A stretch of DNA of 37,905 nt. Source: Actinomycetota bacterium. Its GTDB lineage: Bacteria; Actinomycetota; Acidimicrobiia; Acidimicrobiales; Acidimicrobiaceae. Location: positions 1 through 37,905 of the forward strand of contig DAHXKX010000129.1 in assembly GCA_027366165.1 (NCBI GenBank), written 5' to 3'. The notes below the pieces were generated by a model, which searched no databases, had not been told where the DNA came from, and was given only the letters and a program-made list of their open reading frames with translations. The position numbers and the translations under genes are program-made. This document shows positions 24,406 through 33,613 of this stretch, piece after piece (the stretch's first letter is position 1; the number at the start of each line of letters is the position of its first letter).

Positions 24406-25491
24406 CTATGTCACCTTTATCGTCTTATCAGTGTCTGTCTTGTGCTCAATAAAGTATTCGACCGCCGTCTTTATATAGCTGGCAAAGTCAGGACAGGAGA
24501 CTCCAACCGCAGAGAGGTCCTTTTGGGTCTGGTAGCTGTCGTATATTGGGCCTATTTTGAAGTATTCCAAAGTCTCCAGTTCAACTCCAACCCATCTTCT
24601 GAATGCTGGGATGGACAGAGCAGCTTTGACCAGTGGCAGGGGAATGGTGTATCGAGGGGTGAAGCCCATTTGCGCCTGGCAAATCAGGCCAAATGCGTCT
24701 CTCACGTTGTGGGGCGCAGGGTCGACCAGATGGTATACCTTGTGCTCTGCCTCCTTGAGGTGCGCCAGGTGGCAGGTGGCGTCCACCACGTAATTGACTG
24801 GCACCACATTGAAAAGCGCATCACCTCTTCCGATATTCGGGATGGGGATTTTGGAGAACCTGTCGATGAATCTCATGACGAAGTACGGTCCGTCAAACTT
24901 GTCTGTTGCGCCTGTGCGAGAGTCGCCCATCACTACACCAGGCCTTATGATCGTGGTTGGGACTTCATCCCAGGCACGCTGGACAATAACCTCGGCCTTG
25001 AACTTGGTGGATTCGTAGAAATTCTTGAAGCCGTTTATGTCGATGAGTTCAGTCTCGAGAACCGTTCCGGTTCTGTTTCCGGAGACGTATGCAGTGCTGC
25101 AGTAGATGTAGCGCTCGAGATGCGGAAGTCCTTTGACCCATGACGTCACGTTTTCTGTTCCGGTCACGTTGATCAGTTCCGCTACCTCCTCACCAACCGC
25201 CAGGTCATAAATGGCCGCAAGGTGGAACACATGCGTGACCTGGTCGACCATCTCTGCCTGTTCGCTCTTGCTAAGGCCGAGACCGGCTTTAGTGATGTCG
25301 CCCTCGATGATGCGGAATCGCTCTGCAGATAGACCAGATTCTTCAGCAATCGCGAAAACCGTGGTCCGTGCCTTTTCAAGTTGACTCGGATGAACCAAGA
25401 GGATGAAGTGCCGTTCAGGATCATTCCCGGCCAGCTTCCTGACGATGCGGGTCGCAATAAATCCTGGAAACCCTGCCATAAAATAAGACAA
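24406..25491 (-). CDS. Extended SDR, fatty-acyl reductase / thioester reductase-like
   Basis: A 361-residue extended short-chain dehydrogenase of the NAD_binding_4 (male-sterility) type. The nucleotide motif is degenerate, AGFPGFIATRI (residues 6-16); the active site is CSTAYVSG with Y159-x3-K163 (YESTK). RPGVVMGDSRTG and NVVPVNYVVDA are typical for fatty-acyl-CoA reductases. I keep TTG 25491 because an ATG at 25479 would remove the first beta strand, but no good ribosome binding site is seen. It is the first gene of an operon with the aldehyde dehydrogenase. Together they could interconvert acyl thioester, aldehyde and acid, for example in wax or hydrocarbon metabolism; this is inferred. Confidence 0.82.
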   Translation of the reverse strand: MSYFMAGFPGFIATRIVRKLAGNDPERHFILLVHPSQLEKARTTVFAIAEESGLSAERFRIIEGDITKAGLGLSKSEQAEMVDQVTHVFHLAAIYDLAVGEEVAELINVTGTENVTSWVKGLPHLERYIYCSTAYVSGNRTGTVLETELIDINGFKNFYESTKFKAEVIVQRAWDEVPTTIIRPGVVMGDSRTGATDKFDGPYFVMRFIDRFSKIPIPNIGRGDALFNVVPVNYVVDATCHLAHLKEAEHKVYHLVDPAPHNVRDAFGLICQAQMGFTPRYTIPLPLVKAALSIPAFRRWVGVELETLEYFKIGPIYDSYQTQKDLSAVGVSCPDFASYIKTAVEYFIEHKTDTDKTIKVT

Positions 25492-25673
25492 CCTAGGCCA
25501 ACTTTCGATATGACACGTTACTTTCCAACCTAGCAGTAACCTCGGGGAAGGTCCAAGGATTATTTACTTGTCGTTACGGTTCAATGCAATCGCTTAGGGT
25601 ATGGAAAATCCTGGCGAATCAGCTTATTGCACGCCTTGACAAATTGGGGGTCGCCGTTGGGGGCGTTTCCCCA

Positions 25674-27164
25674 TCAGTCTCTCACTGCTTCACTATGGTC
25701 AACTTGCTGCTCAACGTGCGCCGCGTTGGGGCTTGTGTCCGGAAAGTCGGATCTGTAGTGTGATCCCCTGCTCTCCTCTCTTTCAAGGGCACCTTTGACG
25801 ACCATGAGAGCTATCAAGCGCATGTTTGCGGTCTCGGCTTCAACGGAACTCCTCGCTGGAAAGGTGTTGATTTCTGAGAGGTCATTGAAGCCATTGGTGA
25901 GGCCCTTTTCTTCTCGAACCACCGACGCACAGCCTGCCATGATTTGGCGAATCTCCGCTTGAGATTCCGTTGAGCAGCCGGGTGGCTCTCCAGGTTCAAC
26001 GTACCTGATAGTTGCCTCGACGTTCTCTAGCGCTTTCGCAGCCGCACGTGAACCCATAACAATTCCTTCCAGCAGACTGTTGGAGGCAAGCCTGTTCGCG
26101 CCATGGAAACCAGTGCTTGCCGCTTCACCCGCTGCAAAGAGGCGGGCAACAGATGTTGCACCAAACTCGTCCGTCGAGATGCCTCCCATTAGAAAGTGCG
26201 CCGCAGGTTGAATGGGTATGGCCTCGGTCAGGGGGTCCAATCCGAGATTGGCCAGCGAGCTGAAAACGGTCGGGAACTTATGTCTCAAGTCCTCAATTGG
26301 TCGCAAATCGAGGAAGACCCCGCCCGTCTCGATGGTTTCGCGGTAGATGGAACGCGTCACAACGTCTCTCGGGGCGAGTTCTTCAGCGGGATCATACTTC
26401 ATCATGAAGCGCTTCCCGTTCTTGTTCAAAAGTACTGCTCCCTCCCCTCGGCAGGCTTCCGAGATGAGGCCCCCGTTTGCCAGAACTGTGGGATGGAATT
26501 GCACAAGCTCCAGGTCTCTCACGATTGCGCCACAACGATAAGCCAATGCGATGCCGTCGCCGGTGGACTCAACTGGATTGGTAGTGAATGAGTAGATGTG
26601 CCCTATGCCTCCAGTTGCAATGATCGTGGAACTCGCGTGTATGACGACTGGTTTCGCGGGGTCACCGTCTTTCCAGAAGACCGCACCTTGAACTGTTCCG
26701 TCAGTAGAAATCAGCTCGGCAGCAAAGTGGTTTTCAAAGATCGACACCTTCCTGGGCAACTGGCTATGGAGGAAAGTCAGAAGATGGAGACCACTTTCGT
26801 CGCCATTTATATGGAGAACACGAGCCTTGGAGTGGCCTCCTTCGAGTGCCGGGATGGCGTCGAAGTGCACCCCAAGATCGATCAGGTGCTTCAGCTGAGT
26901 GAGGGCCTCGGTGAGAATGGTGATTGAAACATGTTCATCTACCAGCCCCCGGCCAGCCTTAATGGTGTCCATAAGGTGACTTGGTATGTCGTTAGGATCT
27001 GAAGGGAATGCCACTCCTCCCTGTGCCAAGCGGGTCGATCCGCTCAGGAGCTCAGTCTTGGTGACCAGCGCAACCTGTGCTCCAAGGCTTGCGGCATGCA
27101 TCGCGGCATAAGACCCTGCTACACCCGATCCTATGATAAGAATGTCGGTGTGGATCTCTTCCAT
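25674..27164 (-). CDS. nadB: L-aspartate oxidase
   Basis: A 496-residue flavoprotein. The N-terminal FAD motif is DILIIGSGVAGSYAAMHAA. Family features are GSTRLAQGGVAFP, IIATGGIGHIYSFTTNP, DGIALAYRCGA, LVQFHPTVLA, PAAHFLMGGISTDEFG and GLFAAGEAASTGFHGANRLASNSLLEG-like sequence (residues 343-368). It oxidises aspartate to iminoaspartate for NAD synthesis. It starts 15 bp after nadA on the same strand, with AGAGGAG upstream. The C-terminal region keeps the arginine-containing segment ESRGSHYRSDFP. No nadC follows; the downstream gene is unrelated. Confidence 0.95.
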   Translation of the reverse strand: MEEIHTDILIIGSGVAGSYAAMHAASLGAQVALVTKTELLSGSTRLAQGGVAFPSDPNDIPSHLMDTIKAGRGLVDEHVSITILTEALTQLKHLIDLGVHFDAIPALEGGHSKARVLHINGDESGLHLLTFLHSQLPRKVSIFENHFAAELISTDGTVQGAVFWKDGDPAKPVVIHASSTIIATGGIGHIYSFTTNPVESTGDGIALAYRCGAIVRDLELVQFHPTVLANGGLISEACRGEGAVLLNKNGKRFMMKYDPAEELAPRDVVTRSIYRETIETGGVFLDLRPIEDLRHKFPTVFSSLANLGLDPLTEAIPIQPAAHFLMGGISTDEFGATSVARLFAAGEAASTGFHGANRLASNSLLEGIVMGSRAAAKALENVEATIRYVEPGEPPGCSTESQAEIRQIMAGCASVVREEKGLTNGFNDLSEINTFPARSSVEAETANMRLIALMVVKGALEREESRGSHYRSDFPDTSPNAAHVEQQVDHSEAVRD

Positions 27165-27179
27165 CTGCCCGAATCTCCT

Positions 27180-28100
27180 CTAGCCAACTGCGATCATTGA
27201 TTCCAGGGACCGCCGTGCCTTATCGGCAACTTGAGGAGGGACTTCGATTTTGAACTGGTTGTTTAATAGCGAATTGAGAATCTTTTCAAGCGTGATCAGC
27301 TTCATATACTCACAGACCGCAGATTCCTTGACGGGAATGAACTTCTTGGTAGGGGAGAATTTCTGCAGACGGTGCAGAATTCCCACCTCGGTCGCTACAA
27401 CGAATTCGCTTGCTTGCGATGTTTGAGAGTATTTGACCATACCTTCGGTGGACATGATCTTTGCATCAGGCTTAAGATAGAGGCAGGCGCTTCCGCAACT
27501 GCACTCAGGATGGATCATGAACTCCGCATTTTCGTGTGCTTCGAGCGTCGAGTTGATCTCACGTTCGCCAATACCCGCGTGGACGTGGCATTCGCCAAGC
27601 CAGAGATTCATCTTTCGTCCAGTGGCTCTCTCAACATGTGCGCCAAGAAACATGTCGGGAACGAAGAATATCGGGCGGTCCTGGTCCAGACTTGAGACCA
27701 CTGCCACTGCGTTTGCGCTGGTTACACACACATCCGCCAACGCCTTAACCTCGGCGCTCGTATTCACGTATGCGACTACAAGACCGTTCGGGTTGTCATC
27801 TTTCCAGTCCTGAACGTCAGCAGCTTTGATGGTGTCAGCCAGCGAGCAGCCAGCTTCGACATCTGGAATGAGTACGGTCTTCTCTGGATTTAGTATTGCC
27901 GCTGTCTCAGCCATGAAATGTACGCCGGCAAAAACTATTACTTCTGCATCGGTCTTTGCTGCTTCTCTTGAAAGGCCGAGAGAGTCTCCAACGAAGTCTG
28001 CAATGTCTTGGACTTCGTCCCTCTGATAAGAATGCGCCAAGATAATGGCATTGCGTTCCTTTTTAATACTCTGAATTTGTTCGACAAGCTCATTGTTCAT
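27180..28100 (-). CDS. nadA: Quinolinate synthase
   Basis: A 306-residue 4Fe-4S enzyme that condenses iminoaspartate with dihydroxyacetone phosphate. From ATG 28100 it shows AIILAHSYQRDEVQDIADFVGDSL, then the three presumed cluster ligands: C85 (AGCSLAD), C171 (GECHVHAG) and C263 (AVCEYMKL). HPECSCGSACLY and STEGMVKY are also typical. The frame extends upstream to 28235, but this part is not conserved and I prefer ATG 28100. It is the first gene of the nadA-nadB operon. Length is that of short NadA proteins. Confidence 0.94.
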   Translation of the reverse strand: MNNELVEQIQSIKKERNAIILAHSYQRDEVQDIADFVGDSLGLSREAAKTDAEVIVFAGVHFMAETAAILNPEKTVLIPDVEAGCSLADTIKAADVQDWKDDNPNGLVVAYVNTSAEVKALADVCVTSANAVAVVSSLDQDRPIFFVPDMFLGAHVERATGRKMNLWLGECHVHAGIGEREINSTLEAHENAEFMIHPECSCGSACLYLKPDAKIMSTEGMVKYSQTSQASEFVVATEVGILHRLQKFSPTKKFIPVKESAVCEYMKLITLEKILNSLLNNQFKIEVPPQVADKARRSLESMIAVG

Positions 28101-29228
28101 TTCGTCAATTTTTCCTGACACTAACGAGATTTCTAGACTGGGTGAACCCACATGATTTCCGTGCTTTGAGCCTAGTCTCGGAGCGCGCCAAACATAAAGT
28201 CTGAAATGCTGACTGGTCACTTCAATAGGCCGCAAACAATCTGAAATACTCCAACCGAAAAATATTTGCCAAATTAGTCAGTTGCTGGACTTCAAAGCCG
28301 TTGGTCAAAAGAGGTCGTTATTGGAAGTATACGACAAATGAAGCTCTCTTCTGCTCGCGGCTTTCCTGACGGAAGAATCCGGTGGCTTCTTTCACACCAC
28401 TTTTATTACCATGCGACCAGCTTCTTCCGCTTCAGGACAAGGAATTGAGCGGAACCGCGCTCAACCCGCATCTGAGATGGGTCTGGTGAATCCAGTTCTG
28501 CCTGAAAGTTTCACGTCTTAGGCAACGCCAATGAATGCTGGTGGTGAATTTTGATCCAGCACGAGACAGTTGTCTTTGCGCCGGTCAGAAAGGCCGACTC
28601 GGCTGCGGATTTAGTTCGGCTGTTTGACGGCTTAACGCCTCGTGCGCGGCATCAGGAATCTCGTTGGCTCAGACCTCGCAAGTGCTATGGCCAAATTCGT
28701 ATCTTTCGGCCGGTCCAACGCCCCGCCAGCAATGTTATCTAGCCTTGTCATAACCCAGACTTGGCCAATGCCTCATCGACCCACATCGCGATCTGACCTT
28801 GTGGAAACTTCGGCGATAGTTCAGACATGTCACCAAACCCAGAGCCAAGCAATTTAGCGCTGGCAGAAGAAAGACTTATGCAGGCAGTACTTATTCGACG
28901 TATATGCCTTGGCACAGTTGTGATCCTCGCAGGTAAGGTTGGAGCTGTGCCGTGAACTCCGATTCCTCTGGCGTCTGCGGCAACAGTTCCCTTGGAAAGT
29001 TGTTGGCCCAGAATTCCGGACTCCATTGCCCAATTGTGAGAATCTGGTCCGGGGAAGGGCCGATTGGGACAGTGTCGGCTCGCTCGAACCTGGGCGGAAA
29101 ATGAGACCCCACGAAGAGCTGAACGATGTAATTCACAGGGTTCGTCTAGAATCAATTAGGTGAACTACGCAATTGGCGAGAGACCGTCCCAGAAAGATTG
29201 TAGCAGCGAAGGCCGCGTATCTTTGGTG
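28101..29228. other. Long gene-poor stretch upstream of nadA
   Basis: About 1.1 kb with no confident gene. Minus-strand frames at 28748-29155 and 28891-29136 contain protein-like pieces (SPKFPQGQIAMWVDEALAK) in different frames and may be remains of a decayed gene, but I cannot name it. The nadA promoter should lie near 28240-28350; a TATACT is seen on the minus strand near 28327-28332, without a clear -35. Confidence 0.35.
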
Positions 29229-29573
29229 ATGCGGCGGATCTTGAGGATCCCTGAGGTCAAGGGTGGTGTCGCGCAGGAGAAGAAGGCGGAACGGCTATTC
29301 AGTTTGGCAATTCTGATTTCTGCTCTCCGCTGCACTCTCAGCTACGTAATCTTGCCATTCGCAATTCCGCTCTTCGGTCTTGGAGCCACCGTTGGCGTAG
29401 GGCCGGTTATTGGCATTCCCCTTGGGGCCGTGGCACTGTTTTACGACGTGAAGGGGATAAGGCGATTCTGGATTGCCGAGCATCGCTATCGCTGGCAAAT
29501 GACGGTCATTTACCTCATGGTGATTGCGCTGGTGCTGTTCCTAGTCGTCAGAGATATCGTCCACCTGTTCTAG
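29229..29573 (+). CDS. Small membrane protein, conserved-looking, function unknown
   Basis: About 114 residues from ATG 29229; an in-frame GTG at 29160 would give 137. Three membrane helices can be seen: SLAILISALRCTLSYVILPFAIP, VGVGPVIGIPLGAVALFYDV and MTVIYLMVIALVLFLVV. A basic, helical N-terminus (RIPEVKGGVAQEKKAERLF) precedes them. The Arg-Cys-Thr-Leu-x-Tyr and Pro-rich segments look like those of a small actinobacterial integral membrane family, but I do not recognise a named domain. Neighbours give no clear functional link. Confidence 0.7.
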   Translation: MRRILRIPEVKGGVAQEKKAERLFSLAILISALRCTLSYVILPFAIPLFGLGATVGVGPVIGIPLGAVALFYDVKGIRRFWIAEHRYRWQMTVIYLMVIALVLFLVVRDIVHLF

Positions 29574-29915
29574 ATGCTTTGAACTGCTATTTTGCAAGCT
29601 GTTGGAAGCTGCAATAGCCGTGGCTTTCTAATTTGAGGCTGGAAGCAATTTGGAGTCTCAAGTATGCAGGCCAGGATTACCAAGGACCACTTCGGAGCCG
29701 GTTTCTTGCTCTGGCGGGGACCAAGGTGCCTTGAGTGGCGGAAACCCTTGCGGTAATGTTGGATCGGGTCTCCTCTTGATGCGCTGACGACCTGTATGTG
29801 GTAGTCATTTCGGCTCTGAAGAGGGTGTTGTGCTTGCTTGCGAGATGACACTCCTGTGTCGCGGCGCCATAAATTGGAGATAATAGTCCATCTATAGCTG
29901 GAGGGGAATGCCCAA

Positions 29916-30659
29916 ATGAGCAATCAAATGCTTGCCGAGACCATAGAGATGGAAGGATTCGGGGGAGACCAAATCGAGGCGTACTACGCGAGGCCGCTGG
30001 GTGCCGGACCATACGGTTCAGTCGTGGTGATCCATCACATGCCTGGGTATGACGAGGCAACTAAGGAGATAACGAGAAAGTTCGCTTATCACGGATATCA
30101 GGCGGTATGCCCAAATCTCTATAGCAGGGAGGCCCCTGGAGCATCCCCGGATGATGCCGCGGCCACAGCCAGAGCCAAAGGCGGCGTTCCTGACGGGAGA
30201 CTTGTGGGAGATGTCGAGGGTGCCGCAAGATTCCTTCGATCTCAGTCTGCATCGAATTCGAAGGTCGGAGTCATAGGATACTGCTCCGGAGGCCGTCAGG
30301 CCTTCCTTTCGGCATGCAGTGTGGAGGTTGATGCGGCTGTTGTCTGCTATGGTGCATTCATCGTGTCCGATCCTCCCGCGGAGTCACCCAGCAAGGCAAA
30401 ATCGATTGTTCATCTGGCTCCAAATGTAAGATGTCCTATTCTCGGCCTGTTCGGAGCGGAAGACAAGTTTCCCACCCCCCAGGAGGTGGCTCAGCTGGAC
30501 GCGGAACTTAACAAGTACTCGAAGGAGCATGACTTCCATATTTTTGAGGGCGCGGGTCACGCCTTCTTCGCTGTCGACAGACCAAGTTACAGACCGGAGG
30601 CCGCTAACGAGGGGTGGCAGAAGGTCTGGACATTCTTTGGAAAGCACCTCGGAGGGTAG
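29916..30659 (+). CDS. Dienelactone hydrolase family protein
   Basis: A 247-residue alpha/beta hydrolase. The triad is C123 in GYCSGGRQ (Cys nucleophile, typical for dienelactone hydrolases), D183 in GAEDKFP and H215 in GAGHAFF. VVVIHHMPGYDEATKEI forms the oxyanion-side loop. Family members open lactones or carboxymethylenebutenolides in aromatic breakdown. ATG 29916 has GGAGGGG upstream. It is followed 8 bp later by a DUF6295 gene. The true substrate is not given by the sequence. Confidence 0.92.
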   Translation: MSNQMLAETIEMEGFGGDQIEAYYARPLGAGPYGSVVVIHHMPGYDEATKEITRKFAYHGYQAVCPNLYSREAPGASPDDAAATARAKGGVPDGRLVGDVEGAARFLRSQSASNSKVGVIGYCSGGRQAFLSACSVEVDAAVVCYGAFIVSDPPAESPSKAKSIVHLAPNVRCPILGLFGAEDKFPTPQEVAQLDAELNKYSKEHDFHIFEGAGHAFFAVDRPSYRPEAANEGWQKVWTFFGKHLGG

Positions 30660-30667
30660 GGGTCAGC

Positions 30668-30934
30668 GTGTGCACCTACGTAACTGAACATGTGGAGATT
30701 GCTGGTTCGGGTAAAGGGGCGAACGGCTGGTTCAAGTTGGGCGAAGCAAGCGTATATTTTGACCATCCGGTGCATGTTCCCCTTGAACACAGTTTGAACA
30801 TCGACTTTCTACAGCCGGAACTGGGTCCGTCAGCCCGGGTGGCTGTCGAGTTGGATGTGGCTTCCGCCAGACGGTTAGCCGAAGCCATACTTTCAACTCT
30901 CTCTCAAGTTCCTAAGGAGTTAACCCAGGGCTAG
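30668..30934 (+). CDS. DUF6295 family protein
   Basis: An 88-residue protein starting at GTG 30668 (CTYVTEHVEIAGSGKGANGW), with YFDHPVHVPLEHSLNIDF and ARVAVELDVASARRLAEAIL. I recognise this as the DUF6295 pattern, function unknown. The nominal frame opens earlier, inside the dienelactone hydrolase gene, but the GTG with GGAGGG and TAGGGG upstream matches the conserved N-terminus. It lies 8 bp after the hydrolase stop and is therefore co-transcribed, suggesting a shared pathway. Confidence 0.82.
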   Translation: MCTYVTEHVEIAGSGKGANGWFKLGEASVYFDHPVHVPLEHSLNIDFLQPELGPSARVAVELDVASARRLAEAILSTLSQVPKELTQG

Positions 30935-31604
30935 AGCCTCTGAGATCACGCCATGCCCGCCCGCATATCTCAAGAGCGCGGCCCGTGTATCGACCTGCAC
31001 CTTGACCTCTTCCGGACGGCTGAACCCGGGGTCGCCGAGAACCCGCGACTGAATGCCATTATCGGAGGATGAGTCTGTGGAGATCGAGGAGAAGCGGTCA
31101 AGGCGTGATTTGGCGTATGGCCACCATGTGTCTGCCGCAGGTGTTCACTGCGAAATGGTTTCACTTTGTATCAAGTTGTCATTGCAGTCCGGTGCATCGT
31201 CAATCGACTGTTTGCGAGGGCGATATGTGAGGCCCGGGAAAGTGTTGCAGCGGAATGGTGAATCGATTCTTTTGGCAGGCCGTCTCTCGACCGATACTCG
31301 ATCATTTCATCACCTTGTCAAAAGTGTCGTGTTTTGGGCAAATCTACAATGCCTGCAAGTCGCCACGACTGCGGATGAGATGAAACGGCCGCAATCGGCG
31401 ACACTGTCGAACGGCCTTTTCAGAGCGATTTCTGAGTCGAAGATATTTTACCGGATGAGAGTTTCCGGAAGTCAACTGCATTGCCATCAATTGAAGGGCA
31501 TCGGGCACTCCAATTGACCCTTCAGCAAGGTGGGGGAGATGCCCACACGGTGGAGCCGACGGTGACTTCATCATTGCGCTGCCCTTCTCCACGATTAGAT
31601 TTGA
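30935..31604. other. Gene-poor stretch between DUF6295 and the CoA-transferase gene
   Basis: No convincing gene. A 154-codon plus-strand frame at 31053-31517 has no motif, an unusual Ser/Cys/His-rich make-up and no clear ribosome binding site. A 39-codon frame at 30953-31072 is GC-rich and may be a fragment. I see no terminator or repeat. Confidence 0.4.
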
Positions 31605-32807
31605 ATGGGTGATGAGAGAGTGAGCAGTCCTACCGATGATGCCAGTTCGGTGAAAGGCCCGCTTGAGGGCTTGCTTGTGGTCGACATATCCAGGGTGTTG
31701 TCAGGCCCGTATGCCGCGATGCTGCTAGGTGACATGGGAGCCAGAGTCATCAAAGTGGAACGTCCAGGGAGCGGGGATGATACGAGAGCATGGGGACCTC
31801 CATTCGCGGGTCCCGCAGATGCCAGGGAGAGCGCGTATTTTCTGAGCACCAACCGGAACAAGGAATCCATAGTCCTTGATTTCACGGATTCTAACGACAT
31901 GGCTGTCTTGAGGGCTCTCCTAAGAAAGGCAGACGTCGTGATCGAGAACTTCCGGGTTGGAGTTCTTGACCGATTAGGAATAGGTCATGGCGGAATGTTG
32001 GGAATCAACCCAAGACTTGTAATTCTCTCAATTACCGGATTCGGGCACATCGGGGCTGAAAAGGACCGTCCCGGTTACGACCAAATAGTCCAAGGCGAGT
32101 CTGGCTTGATGAGTTTCACGGGTCCGGATAAAGATACGCCGACGAAGGTTGGAGTGCCTATTGCGGACATTCTTACCGGCATATTTGGTGCCCTCGGAAT
32201 AGTCTCAGCTCTTTTTGAGAGGGAGAAAACTGGAAAGGGCCAGGTTGTGGCGACGTCTCTTCTGGCGAGCGCCATTGCGGTTCACACCTACCAGGGGACA
32301 CGATGGCTTGTGGCCAATGAGGTTCCGGTAACCGAGGGCAACCTTCATCCCACCGTAGCTCCATACGGGAGCTTCCGCTGTAAAGACGGATTCATTCAGA
32401 TAGCTGTGGGCAACGATTCACTGTGGCGTAAATTCGCTGATCTTGTCGGGTTGGATCCCGATGATGAGAGATTTGCCACCAATCCCGACAGGGTCGTCAA
32501 TCGAAGGTTATTGGCGGCAATGATCGAGGAGTCGTTTTCCGAAGCGCTTGTGGAGGAGTGGATAAAGAGGATCTCATCGATCGGTGTCCCCGTCGGAGAG
32601 GTGAGGAGTCTGGACAAGGTGTATCAGGATCCTCAGGTCATCGCGGAGAAGATGATTATTGAAACGCTCCATTCGACCCTCGGGAAAATCAGATTGCCGG
32701 GAAATCCACTGCAATTCGATCGTGGGAGAGAACATCATAGCGCACCGCCCATCCTCGGCGAGCATTCCCAGTCAATCAGAAAATGGTTGCAGGACAGCGC
32801 TGAATAG
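31605..32807 (+). CDS. CaiB/BaiF family CoA transferase (class III)
   Basis: A 400-residue class III CoA transferase. PLEGLLVVDISRVLSGPYAAMLLGDMGARVIKVERPG is the family N-terminus. The catalytic Asp159 lies in RPGYDQIVQGESGLMS, followed by VGVPIADILTGIFGALGIVSAL and the C-terminal APYGSFRCKDGFIQIAVGN. Such enzymes move CoA between organic acids such as formate/oxalate, carnitine or succinate/mesaconate. The start at ATG 31605 has no clear ribosome binding site; GTG 31620 is an alternative. No neighbouring acid-metabolism gene reveals the substrate. Confidence 0.93.
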   Translation: MGDERVSSPTDDASSVKGPLEGLLVVDISRVLSGPYAAMLLGDMGARVIKVERPGSGDDTRAWGPPFAGPADARESAYFLSTNRNKESIVLDFTDSNDMAVLRALLRKADVVIENFRVGVLDRLGIGHGGMLGINPRLVILSITGFGHIGAEKDRPGYDQIVQGESGLMSFTGPDKDTPTKVGVPIADILTGIFGALGIVSALFEREKTGKGQVVATSLLASAIAVHTYQGTRWLVANEVPVTEGNLHPTVAPYGSFRCKDGFIQIAVGNDSLWRKFADLVGLDPDDERFATNPDRVVNRRLLAAMIEESFSEALVEEWIKRISSIGVPVGEVRSLDKVYQDPQVIAEKMIIETLHSTLGKIRLPGNPLQFDRGREHHSAPPILGEHSQSIRKWLQDSAE

Positions 32808-33052
32808 CGGGGCCAAAATGCTGCCAGCAGGGCAGTCTTGCACATGTGCAGTGTTCGTTGCGAGCTTGCGTGGGTGCGCTGACGCTCTCTTTCCACCCTT
32901 GCCTGCCGCCGCAAAAAGTTGTGCATCTTTCATCGGCCCCCGCCTGTTTTTGGAGATCAGTGGCGTGAGTTACCAGTTTTCAGAATCCCAAGGCTTATCT
33001 GTTGAAAGTAAGGCAACATGAGCTGGAACAACTCCCAGGTTTCGTGCGTCTG

Positions 33053-33613
33053 CTACGGTTCGAGACACACAGGGATCGAGTCGCGGGATCCGGTCGGAGT
33101 CTCGGTGGTACCATCCGGAGCGTATATCTTCACATAATTGACGGACGCGAATTGTCTCAGGATGGGCATGATCTCACCTGCGATGGTCATTGTGGATCCA
33201 CCACTGGAACAGCCTCCGTCAAGCCGGACATAGGCGATTCCGTTATCGATGTGGAGATTCGAGTATCCTGTGGCGCCGGAGAGGATAAGTGTCAGGCCAG
33301 TTGTCCGCTCGGCAGCCGTCGGGCCGGCAAATAGGGCGTCCAGAGCGCCGGCGGCGACTGCGGGAGGTTTGACAGTTCGATCAACGGATCGGTATAACGG
33401 CTCCTCGCCGGTGATGGCATGATTGCTGTCGAGAAACCACACTTGTACAGTGGCTGTTGCATGGACCTGCGTTGTAGTTGTGGGCCGAAGAGTTGTCGTT
33501 GGCTGGACGGCCGTAGTCGTTGTGGGAGTGGTATCTGAAGCCCCCGAGCCACAGGCTCCTGCGACGATGGCCAATCCGAGTAGGCCAAAATGCAGGGCGG
33601 GTATTCTTTTCAA
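33053..33613 (-). CDS. Lipoprotein with GerMN domain
   Basis: A protein of about 186 residues. A hydrophobic signal ends in the lipobox VAGAC, followed by a Thr/Pro-rich linker (TTPTTTTAVQPTTTLRPTTTT). The C-terminal 130 residues form a GerMN domain (ATVQVWFLDSN, GALDALFAGPTAAERTTGL, LHIDNGIAYVRLDGGCSSGGS, NYVKIYAPDG). GerMN domains occur in spore-germination and envelope lipoproteins; in actinobacteria they are common envelope proteins. GGAGGT at 33621-33626 overlaps an in-frame GTG at 33622 but is ideally spaced from a TTG at 33613, so I prefer the TTG start. Confidence 0.85.
   Translation of the reverse strand: MKRIPALHFGLLGLAIVAGACGSGASDTTPTTTTAVQPTTTLRPTTTTQVHATATVQVWFLDSNHAITGEEPLYRSVDRTVKPPAVAAGALDALFAGPTAAERTTGLTLILSGATGYSNLHIDNGIAYVRLDGGCSSGGSTMTIAGEIMPILRQFASVNYVKIYAPDGTTETPTGSRDSIPVCLEP

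Noticed and set aside
31053-31517. 154-codon plus-strand frame
   Set aside because: No motif, no ribosome binding site and an atypical amino acid make-up; probably chance.
32839-32850. 12-bp palindrome TGCACATGTGCA after the CoA-transferase gene
   Set aside because: It lies downstream of a gene with no promoter or T run nearby; could be chance, so not annotated as a site.
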